Assembly: GCA_030590765.1 (NCBI GenBank) | Contig: JAUVCP010000079.1 | Location: forward strand, 1 to 8,156 | DNA from: Flavobacteriaceae bacterium | GTDB taxonomy: Bacteria > Bacteroidota > Bacteroidia > Flavobacteriales > Flavobacteriaceae | Length of the DNA stretch: 8,156 nt | Direction: 5' to 3' | Shown here: piece after piece, positions 1 through 6,266 of the stretch | How positions within the stretch are numbered: position 1 is the stretch's first letter | Layout: each line of letters starts with the position of its first letter | Notes under the pieces: generated by a model | What the model was told of the DNA's origin: nothing | Seen by the model: only the letters and a program-made list of their open reading frames with translations | Databases searched by the model: none | Position numbers and translations under genes: made by a program

Positions 1-28
1 AATTCTACCGTCACCGGGTAGATAACCT
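1..28 (+). promoter_or_regulatory. SAM-I riboswitch, 3' end only (truncated by window edge)
   Basis: The first bases fit the end of a SAM-I (S-box) aptamer. An AAUUC stretch, matching the conserved segment after GGUGCU, is followed by a P4-like hairpin in which CTACC (5-9) pairs with GGTAG (17-21) around a 7-base loop. Then comes AGATAACC, matching the usual AGAUAA junction that leads into the 3' strand of P1. The aptamer core, P2, P3 and the 5' strand of P1 would lie upstream of the window, so the call rests on about 28 bases plus context. The context is strong: the genes that follow form a complete methionine pathway, the classic SAM-I target. In this family SAM binding normally switches expression off. 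No T-rich intrinsic terminator is visible between the aptamer end and the gene, so control may be translational. Confidence 0.75.
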
Positions 29-103
29 ATGAAAATATATCGCTATTTTACATCTCCTTTCCATAACAATTACTTTACAGATTTTAAAAAATTAAACTTG
101 TGA
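29..103 (+). CDS. Possible 24-codon leader peptide overlapping the start of the fusion gene
   Basis: An ATG at 29-31, directly after the presumed P1 strand of the riboswitch, opens a frame of 24 codons that ends with TGA at 101-103. The stop shares its TG with the GTG start of the large gene, in a GTGA arrangement typical of translational coupling. The peptide begins MKIYRYF and is rich in aromatic residues (five Phe, three Tyr) with one His and several Lys. It has no run of Met or Cys codons, so it does not resemble a classic attenuator peptide that senses the end product. A frame of this length can arise by chance, so the support is the placement at both ends. If real, a SAM-bound riboswitch could control translation of this ORF and, through coupling, of the operon's first enzyme. 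Confidence 0.35.
   Translation: MKIYRYFTSPFHNNYFTDFKKLNL
32..49 (+). other. Weak A/T inverted repeat after the riboswitch
   Basis: AAAATA (32-37) is the reverse complement of TATTTT (44-49), with a 6-base spacer. The stem would contain only A-U pairs and would be weak. The bases after it are mixed pyrimidines with purines, not a clean T run. It is therefore a poor intrinsic terminator, but it lies where an expression platform would be expected. Confidence 0.2.
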
Positions 104-3100
104 TACAAGAATTATTATATACTAAAGTTGAAAATTTCACCACTGAAACAGGGTATTTTTATCCTGAGTTTGAATTATCTTTTCAGTTGTTTGGGCAAGA
201 TCTGCATACTGCTCCTATTGTTTTGGTAAATCATGCCTTAACTGGGAACTCAGATGTCGCAGGAAAGCATGGCTGGTGGAAAGACCTGATCGGTCCTGGA
301 AAGGTTATCGATACTAATAATTATACAATTATATCGATCAATGTTCCCGGAAACGGATATGATGAAATTAAGGAGAATCTAATTGATAATTATGAGGATT
401 TCAATGCCCGCGATATTGCAAAATTATTTGGGGAGGTATTAAATCAATTGAAAATTGAATCCTTATACGCTGTTATTGGAGGTTCGCTCGGAGGCGGAAT
501 TGCTTGGGAAATGGCATTTTTGTTTCCTTATCTGATCAAGAATTTAATTCCTGTTGCTTCCGATTGGAAAGCCTCTGATTGGATTCTGGCACACAATAAA
601 ACGCAGTTACAAATATTATCTAATTCAAGTCAGCCAGTTCATGATGCACGAATGATGGCAATGCTGTTTTATAGAACTGCAGATTCTTTTAAAGAAAAAT
701 TTAACCGAACAAAAAATAAAGAGCAAGGAAATTTTAATACAGAAAGCTGGTTGTTATATCATGGAAAACAGCTTGAAAACAGATTTACTTTACAGGCCTA
801 TAAAATGTTGAACCATTTGTTGAGTACTGTAGATGTTACACGTAACAGGTCACCTTTTCCTGAACTGGCAAATCAAATTAAGGCAAAAGTGCATCAAATT
901 GGAGTTGATTCTGATTTCTTTTTTGTACCACAGGAGATCAAAGAAACACAAAAACAATTAGATAAATCTGGTATTGAAAACACTTATAATGAGATCAAAT
1001 CTATCCATGGTCATGATGCTTTCTTAATTGAATATGATCAGTTATCTGTATTTTTAAGTGACGTTTTTAAATATCCAAAAGCAAAGTTATCTCAGCAAAA
1101 AAAGATCAAGATCGTTAAATTTGGAGGCACATCACTTGCAAATGGCAAGGGTATTGAAAAAGTAATTCAAGTGATCTCTTCAAAAATTAAGGATGGAGAA
1201 AAAATTGCAATCGTAGCTTCTGCAAGGGGAAATACAACTGATGATTTGCTGGAGATTTTAGAAGATGCGAAATCCGGTAACGGTTATTTAAAAAAGTTTG
1301 AAGCATTTAAGCAATATCAGTTACAACCTAGTAAGGATGTTGATTTTGAACACGAATTTTCATTGCTTGAAAAAGTATTTGAAGGGGTTCATTTATTGGG
1401 CGATTACAGCACAAAAATAAAAGACAGGGTATTAGCACAAGGTGAATTAATGTCGGTTAAAATACTGGCAAATTTGTTGCAAAATGAGGGTATTAATGCA
1501 AATTTTGTCGATAGTCGGAATTTGATAAAAACAGATGATACCTTTGGAGAAGCAATTCCCATACAGGAAATATCCAAAGAAAATGTGATCAGATATTTCA
1601 AGAAGAATAAAGAGAGAGTAAATATTATTACTGGATTTATTGCTTCAAACCTGGAGGGAGAAACTACTACTTTAGGAAGAAACGGATCTAATTATTCAGC
1701 ATCATTGATCGCTAATTATTTAGATGCTGAAGAGCTGGAAAACTACACCCATGTTGATGGGATTTTTACCGCTAATCCTGATTTGGTTTCGGATGCTAAA
1801 AAAATAGAAGAATTAACTTTTCAGGAAGCAAATGAGCTTGCAAATTTTGGAGCAAATATTTTACACGCAAAAACAATTATTCCTCTAGTTGAAAAGAATA
1901 TTCCATTACGTTTGTTAAATACTTTTGATACAGATAATAAAGGAACTTTGATAAAAGCTGAATCAAAAAGCAAAGGAATACGATCGGTTACCGTGCAAGA
2001 GAATGTTTCATTGATTAGTCTGGCAGGTAGAGGTTTACTTGGTAAATCAGGTGTTGATGCTAGAATATTTTCTGCTTTGGCACAAAGTGATATTAGTGTT
2101 AGTATTATTTCTCAAGGATCATCAGAAAGAGGAATTGGATTTATCGTTAATTCAGTTGATGCAAAGAAGGCAAAACTGGCACTTGAAAAAGAGTTTAGCA
2201 AGGAGTTTGAAACACATGATGTGAATAATATTCAAGTGAAAAATAATTTGGGTATTGTTTCAGTAATTGGACAAAGTCTGGATAATTTTCATTTTGCTTA
2301 TAGTGCTTTAATGAAAAACGGTGTTTCACCTGTTATGATCAATAATACAGTTACAGGTGATAATATTTCATTAGTACTTAAAAATAAAGATATTCACAAG
2401 GCAATTAATGTAATTCACGGACATATTTTTGGAGTATCCACCAAAATTAATATTGCTATTTTTGGCAAAGGATTGGTAGGAGGCACCATGATCCAACAGA
2501 TTTTAAAAAGTGCTGATGATATAGATAACCGTAAGAATATAAAGCTCAATATATTTGCGGTTGCAGGTTCTAAAAAGGTGCTTTTACAAAAAGGAGGAAT
2601 TGGCGAAAACTGGGAAGAAGAACTGGAAAAATCAGGTAAGGAAAACTATACCATAAATGATATCATACAGTTTGCACGAGATAACCATTTTGAAAATCTG
2701 ATCGCTGTTGATAATACTGCTTCAGGTGATTTTATTCAAAACTATATTCCACTGATTGAAAATGGTTTTGATCTGGTTTCTTCAAATAAAATTGCAAATA
2801 CAAAATCGTTTGAATTTTATAAGGAACTTCGTGAATCTTTAAAAAGAAATGATAAGAGTTATTTGTATGAAACTAATGTTGGTGCAGGATTACCATTAAT
2901 TGATACTATCAATCTATTGCATAACTCTGGTGAGAATATCACAAAAATAAAAGGTGTATTTTCTGGAAGTTTGAGTTATTTGTTTAATAATTTCTCTATT
3001 GAGGATAAGCTTTTTGCAGACATTCTAAATGAAGCCGTTCAACAAGGGTTTACAGAGCCGGATCCGAGAGAAGATTTAAGTGGAAATGATGTTGGAAGAA

Positions 3101-3522
3101 AATTGTTAATTTTGGCAAGAGAACTGGATCTTAAAAATGAGTTTAAGGATATTAAAATTCACAATTTAATTCCGGAACATTTAAGAGATGGAAGTAAAGA
3201 GGAGTTTTTAAGCAATATGCAGGATCTGAATCATACCTATAAAGAGCTAAAAGTAAATCAGAAATCTGGAAATGTTTTGCGTTATGTTGGTGAATTATCA
3301 GGTGATCTGCAAAAAGAAAAAGGCAATTTAGAGGTGAAATTGGTTTCTGTTTCGAAAAATAGCTCGTTGGGTCAAGTAAAAGGATCAGATTCTATCTTTG
3401 AAATATATACGGAGTCATATGGAGACAGACCAATTGTAATTCAGGGAGCTGGAGCCGGAGCAAAAGTAACGGCAAGAGGCGTTTTTGGGGATATTTTACG
3501 ACTGGCAGAAAAAGCAATATAG
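100..3522 (+). CDS. thrA: Trifunctional homoserine O-acyltransferase (MetX-like) / aspartokinase / homoserine dehydrogenase
   Basis: This cytosolic fusion enzyme of 1140 residues should carry out three steps from aspartate to O-acylhomoserine. Residues 1 to about 325 are an alpha/beta-hydrolase MetX domain with NHALTG, nucleophile Ser129 in GGSLGG, Asp272 and His305 in GHDAF. Residues about 335-615 are aspartokinase (KFGGTS at 340-345, LGRNGSNYSA at 525-534, VDGIFTANP). Two ACT units follow (about 630-700 and 716-780). Residues 782-1140 are homoserine dehydrogenase, with the GKGLVGG nucleotide loop (789-795), SSNKIANT, and Glu986, Asp997 and Lys1001 matching the yeast catalytic residues Glu208, Asp219 and Lys223. 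The last three domains have the architecture of E. coli ThrA. The start is GTG at 100; an in-frame TAA at 85-87 rules out a longer version except from ATT. The MetX part is shorter than stand-alone MetX (about 370) and lacks GSTGP. The acyl donor, acetyl-CoA or succinyl-CoA, cannot be decided here. Confidence 0.93.
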   Translation: MIQELLYTKVENFTTETGYFYPEFELSFQLFGQDLHTAPIVLVNHALTGNSDVAGKHGWWKDLIGPGKVIDTNNYTIISINVPGNGYDEIKENLIDNYEDFNARDIAKLFGEVLNQLKIESLYAVIGGSLGGGIAWEMAFLFPYLIKNLIPVASDWKASDWILAHNKTQLQILSNSSQPVHDARMMAMLFYRTADSFKEKFNRTKNKEQGNFNTESWLLYHGKQLENRFTLQAYKMLNHLLSTVDVTRNRSPFPELANQIKAKVHQIGVDSDFFFVPQEIKETQKQLDKSGIENTYNEIKSIHGHDAFLIEYDQLSVFLSDVFKYPKAKLSQQKKIKIVKFGGTSLANGKGIEKVIQVISSKIKDGEKIAIVASARGNTTDDLLEILEDAKSGNGYLKKFEAFKQYQLQPSKDVDFEHEFSLLEKVFEGVHLLGDYSTKIKDRVLAQGELMSVKILANLLQNEGINANFVDSRNLIKTDDTFGEAIPIQEISKENVIRYFKKNKERVNIITGFIASNLEGETTTLGRNGSNYSASLIANYLDAEELENYTHVDGIFTANPDLVSDAKKIEELTFQEANELANFGANILHAKTIIPLVEKNIPLRLLNTFDTDNKGTLIKAESKSKGIRSVTVQENVSLISLAGRGLLGKSGVDARIFSALAQSDISVSIISQGSSERGIGFIVNSVDAKKAKLALEKEFSKEFETHDVNNIQVKNNLGIVSVIGQSLDNFHFAYSALMKNGVSPVMINNTVTGDNISLVLKNKDIHKAINVIHGHIFGVSTKINIAIFGKGLVGGTMIQQILKSADDIDNRKNIKLNIFAVAGSKKVLLQKGGIGENWEEELEKSGKENYTINDIIQFARDNHFENLIAVDNTASGDFIQNYIPLIENGFDLVSSNKIANTKSFEFYKELRESLKRNDKSYLYETNVGAGLPLIDTINLLHNSGENITKIKGVFSGSLSYLFNNFSIEDKLFADILNEAVQQGFTEPDPREDLSGNDVGRKLLILARELDLKNEFKDIKIHNLIPEHLRDGSKEEFLSNMQDLNHTYKELKVNQKSGNVLRYVGELSGDLQKEKGNLEVKLVSVSKNSSLGQVKGSDSIFEIYTESYGDRPIVIQGAGAGAKVTARGVFGDILRLAEKAI

Positions 3523-3528
3523 TTTGCC

Positions 3529-3552
3529 CTTTGAGAGTTGAAAACCTCAAAG
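3529..3552 (+). other. Intergenic hairpin between the fusion gene and metZ
   Basis: In the 51-base gap, CTTTGAG (3529-3535) pairs perfectly with CTCAAAG (3546-3552). Inside it, GTT (3537-3539) can pair with AAC (3543-3545) around a GAA loop, leaving one bulged A. The sequence after the stem is A-rich, not a T run, so this is not a typical intrinsic terminator. It could be an mRNA stability or processing element, or chance. Confidence 0.35.
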
Positions 3553-3573
3553 AGAATTTAAATAAAAAGATTA

Positions 3574-4743
3574 ATGGGTAAAAAGCATTTTGAAACGGAA
3601 GCAATAAGAACACAGAGTGAACGATCACATTTCAGTGAACATTCTACACCTATGTATATTACCTCTAGTTTTGTTTTTGATGATGGCGAAGATATGAGAG
3701 CTTCTTTTGCCGAAGAAAAAGAGAAGAATCTTTACAGCAGATTTTCAAATCCAAATACCACTGAATTTGTAGATAAAATTGTACAAATGGAAGGAGCAGA
3801 GATTGGTTATGCCTTTGCAACAGGGATGGCAGCCATATTTTCTACATTTGGAGCTTTGCTAAGCAGTGGAGATCATGTGGTTTCCTGTAGATCTGTTTTT
3901 GGTTCTACCCATACCTTATTTACAAAATATCTTCCTAAATGGAATATTGAAACTTCATATTTTAAAGTTGATGAGGTTAATAAAATTGAAAGTCTGATAC
4001 AATCAAATACAAAGATTTTATACGCAGAATCGCCTACCAATCCGGCAGTTGATATTCTGGATCTGGAATTATTAGGTCAAATAGCTAAAAAGTATAATTT
4101 ACTTTTGGTAATAGACAATTGTTTTGCTACTCCTTATTTACAGAAACCCATTGAATTTGGAGCAGATATTGTGGTACATTCTGCAACCAAATTAATTGAT
4201 GGACAGGGGAGAGTTTTAGGTGGTGTGGCAGTTGGTAAGTCTGATCTAATTCGTGAAATTTATTTATTTTCCCGAAATACAGGTCCAGCAATGTCACCGT
4301 TTAATGCCTGGGTTCTGTCAAAAAGTTTGGAAACCTTGGCGGTAAGAGTTGAAAAACATTGTGAAAATGCTTTAAAAGTAGCCAAATTTTTAGAAAACCA
4401 TTCCAATGTAAATTGGGTAAAGTATCCCTTTTTAAAATCTCATCCACAGTATGAAGTTGCCAAAAAGCAAATGAAATTAGGTGGAAATATTGTAGCTTTC
4501 GAGGTAATAGGAGGAATAGAAGCAGGGAGAAAGTTTTTGAATACTATTAAAATGTGTTCCTTATCAGCAAATCTAGGAGATACCCGAACAATTGTAACAC
4601 ATCCAGCATCAACAACGCATAGTAAATTAGATGAAAAGGACAGATTAGAAGTAAGTATAACAGATGGCTTAGTGAGGATTTCTGTAGGATTAGAACATAT
4701 TGATGATATCATAAATGATCTTGATCAGGCATTAAAAGATTGA
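3574..4743 (+). CDS. metZ: O-acylhomoserine sulfhydrylase, MetZ type (PLP-dependent)
   Basis: This 389-residue enzyme belongs to the Cys/Met-metabolism PLP family (fold type I, cytosolic). The PLP lysine is Lys206 in HSATKLIDGQGRVLGG, and Asp181 in VIDNCFATP should contact the pyridine nitrogen. Tyr54 and Arg56 in YSRFSNP correspond to the phosphate-binding pair contributed by a neighbouring subunit. SANLGDTRTIVTHPASTTH (331-349) is the conserved C-terminal substrate segment. The DGQGR sequence after the lysine is typical of O-succinylhomoserine sulfhydrylase (MetZ), whereas cystathionine gamma-synthases usually have NGHSD there. The inferred reaction is direct sulfhydrylation of O-acylhomoserine with sulfide to homocysteine, bypassing cystathionine. 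The ATG at 3574 follows an A-rich leader without a Shine-Dalgarno. Length is normal. Cystathionine gamma-synthase activity cannot be fully excluded. Confidence 0.88.
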   Translation: MGKKHFETEAIRTQSERSHFSEHSTPMYITSSFVFDDGEDMRASFAEEKEKNLYSRFSNPNTTEFVDKIVQMEGAEIGYAFATGMAAIFSTFGALLSSGDHVVSCRSVFGSTHTLFTKYLPKWNIETSYFKVDEVNKIESLIQSNTKILYAESPTNPAVDILDLELLGQIAKKYNLLLVIDNCFATPYLQKPIEFGADIVVHSATKLIDGQGRVLGGVAVGKSDLIREIYLFSRNTGPAMSPFNAWVLSKSLETLAVRVEKHCENALKVAKFLENHSNVNWVKYPFLKSHPQYEVAKKQMKLGGNIVAFEVIGGIEAGRKFLNTIKMCSLSANLGDTRTIVTHPASTTHSKLDEKDRLEVSITDGLVRISVGLEHIDDIINDLDQALKD

Positions 4744-4744
4744 A

Positions 4745-5251
4745 ATGCAGTTAAAAATAAAACATAAACATCATACCCATGGCGAAACCAATCGGAGAAG
4801 TATAGTTAAATCCATAACCTGGCGTTTAATTGGTAGTTTGGATACAACAGTTATTGCTTATTTTGTAACTGGAGGAGATTTTATAAAGGCTATTTCTATT
4901 GGTGGTTTTGAAATAATTACTAAAATGGTTGTATATTTTTTTCATGAAAGAGCCTGGGTTAAAATTAAGTGGGGAAAAAGAATTGAAGATCTTCCGGGTG
5001 TAAAAACAGCTGATACGAAAAGGCGTAGTGTGGTAAAGGCAACAACCTGGAGGCTTTTAGGAACTCTGGATACATTTGTCCTTTCTAATATTTTTACGAA
5101 AAATATAAAACATGCAACAGGAATATCTTTAATTGAATTAATTACAAAACCGATTTTGTATTTTTTTCATGAAAGATTTTGGAACAGTGTATTTTGGGGT
5201 AAAAGAGAATTTGAAGAGTTAAAAAATGAAGAGATAAAGCATGAAGAATAA
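4745..5251 (+). CDS. Tandem DUF2061 predicted membrane protein
   Basis: This small protein of 168 residues contains two copies of the DUF2061 unit, at about 17-79 and 93-154. Each opens with RRS(I/V)VK, then TWRL and GxLDT, and closes with ITKxxxYFFHERxW and WGKR. Between these signatures lie short hydrophobic stretches that could each span or dip into the membrane. The N-terminus is basic and histidine-rich (KHKHHTHGE, His7, 9, 10 and 12), which might bind metal, and the C-terminus is acidic with many Glu. No enzymatic motif is recognised and the molecular function is unknown. The gene begins one base after the metZ stop (TGA-A-ATG) and overlaps the next gene by 11 bases, so it is very probably co-translated with the methionine genes. 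A role in membrane transport or anchoring for sulfur or cobalamin metabolism is only a guess. Confidence 0.85.
   Translation: MQLKIKHKHHTHGETNRRSIVKSITWRLIGSLDTTVIAYFVTGGDFIKAISIGGFEIITKMVVYFFHERAWVKIKWGKRIEDLPGVKTADTKRRSVVKATTWRLLGTLDTFVLSNIFTKNIKHATGISLIELITKPILYFFHERFWNSVFWGKREFEELKNEEIKHEE
4793..5206 (+). repeat. Internal tandem duplication encoding two DUF2061 units
   Basis: The coding sequence holds two related units of roughly 190 bases, 4793-4981 and 5021-5206. Most of the similarity is at protein level. One stretch is still identical in DNA: the 18 bases coding YFFHER at 4934-4951 recur at 5159-5176. The rest has diverged, which suggests an old duplication with strong selection on the signature residues. 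Confidence 0.8.
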
Positions 5252-6239
5252 TATTGAAGAAATTATAAAAGATAAAATATTGATCTTAGATGGAGCCATG
5301 GGAACCATGATCCAGCAATATAATTTTATGGAAGAAGATTATCGGGGTGAGCGGTTTAAGGATTTTAAAGTTTCTGTAAAAGGAAACAACGATTTACTTT
5401 CGTTAACACAACCAGAAGCAATTAAAGAGATCCATAGAAAATATCTGGAAGCCGGTGCAGATATTATTGAAACCAACACTTTTTCAGGAACTACTATTGC
5501 GATGGCTGATTATCAAATGGAAGATCTGGTAACAGAATTGAATTTTCGATCAGCTAAGATTGCAAGGGAAGTAGCGGATGAATTTACAGCAAAAGAGCCA
5601 AATAAACCTCGTTTTGTAGCAGGTTCTATGGGACCAACTAACAAAACTGCAAGTATGTCACCGGAAGTAAATGATCCAGGGTACAGAGCCATAACTTTTG
5701 AGGAATTAAAAACTGCTTATAAACAGCAGGCAGAAGCATTGGTTGATGGTGGAGTGGATCTTCTTTTAGTAGAAACGGTGTTTGATACATTAAATGCAAA
5801 AGCAGCATTATTTGCCATTGAAGAAATTAAGGATGAAAGAAAAATTCATATTCCTGTAATGATGAGTGGTACCATTACAGATGCAAGTGGAAGAACTTTA
5901 TCCGGACAAACTGCAGAGGCTTTTTTGATTTCTGTTTCACATATCCCACTTTTAACGGTAGGTTTGAATTGTGCATTGGGAGCAAAACAATTAACACCGT
6001 ATTTGCAGACGATTTCAGATAAAACAAGTTTTGGAGTTTCTGCCCATCCAAATGCCGGATTACCAAATGCCTTTGGAGAATACGATGAAAGCCCACAGGA
6101 TATGGCAGAACAAATTAAAGAATATTTAGATAAGAATTTAGTAAATATTGTTGGAGGTTGTTGTGGCACAACACCGGCACATATCAAAGCTATCGCTGAA
6201 GTGGTAAAGGATTATAAACCCAGGGAAACTACTGATTGA
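5241..6239 (+). CDS. metH: Methionine synthase, homocysteine-binding module (split MetH, N-terminal part)
   Basis: This 332-residue protein is the homocysteine S-methyltransferase domain that forms the N-terminal module of cobalamin-dependent methionine synthase. It opens with [11 protein letters not shown] (14-25) and contains ETNTFSGTT and [15 protein letters not shown]. The zinc ligands that activate the homocysteine thiolate are present: Cys244 in GLNCALGA and Cys307-Cys308 in GGCCGTTP. It ends almost exactly where that barrel ends in full-length MetH, and the remaining modules are encoded by the next gene, 27 bases downstream. The two products should act together in the cytosol. The ATG at 5241 lies inside the 3' end of the DUF2061 gene (11-base overlap), implying translational coupling. 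A betaine- or S-methylmethionine-dependent methyltransferase is possible from this domain alone, but the neighbour argues for MetH. Confidence 0.92.
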   Translation: MKNNIEEIIKDKILILDGAMGTMIQQYNFMEEDYRGERFKDFKVSVKGNNDLLSLTQPEAIKEIHRKYLEAGADIIETNTFSGTTIAMADYQMEDLVTELNFRSAKIAREVADEFTAKEPNKPRFVAGSMGPTNKTASMSPEVNDPGYRAITFEELKTAYKQQAEALVDGGVDLLLVETVFDTLNAKAALFAIEEIKDERKIHIPVMMSGTITDASGRTLSGQTAEAFLISVSHIPLLTVGLNCALGAKQLTPYLQTISDKTSFGVSAHPNAGLPNAFGEYDESPQDMAEQIKEYLDKNLVNIVGGCCGTTPAHIKAIAEVVKDYKPRETTD

Positions 6240-6266
6240 TTTTGAAATTATCTGAATATTGAAAAA

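Noticed and set aside
1404..1601. Minus-strand open frame inside the aspartokinase region, and similar minus-strand frames at 3392-3628, 4440-4712, 5846-6187, 6443-6676, 6651-6881 and 7715-7918
   Set aside because: All lie opposite well-conserved coding sequence of recognised enzymes and show no domain motifs, so they are shadows of the real genes.
2039..2224. Plus-strand 61-codon frame inside the first ACT region
   Set aside because: It is an out-of-frame shadow of the fusion gene, whose own frame keeps the conserved ACT residues here.
3518..3526. TATAGTTTG resembling the Bacteroidota -7 promoter motif TAnnTTTG
   Set aside because: The spacing between TA and TTTG is one base off for either TA, it overlaps the stop codon of the fusion gene, and I see no clear -33 TTG partner. 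It does not support an internal promoter.
2483..5322. Similar DNA (ACCATGATCCA followed by a CA-rich triplet) in the homoserine dehydrogenase region near 2485 and in the metH start near 5305
   Set aside because: Both encode the peptide GTMIQQ in unrelated folds and similarity ends beyond it, so this is a coding coincidence and not a dispersed repeat.
6240..6266. Possible frameshift joining the two metH halves
   Set aside because: The first half ends in TGA after a natural domain end, and the second has its own ATG at the inter-module linker. The spacer contains no leftover coding homology, so a natural split is the simpler reading.
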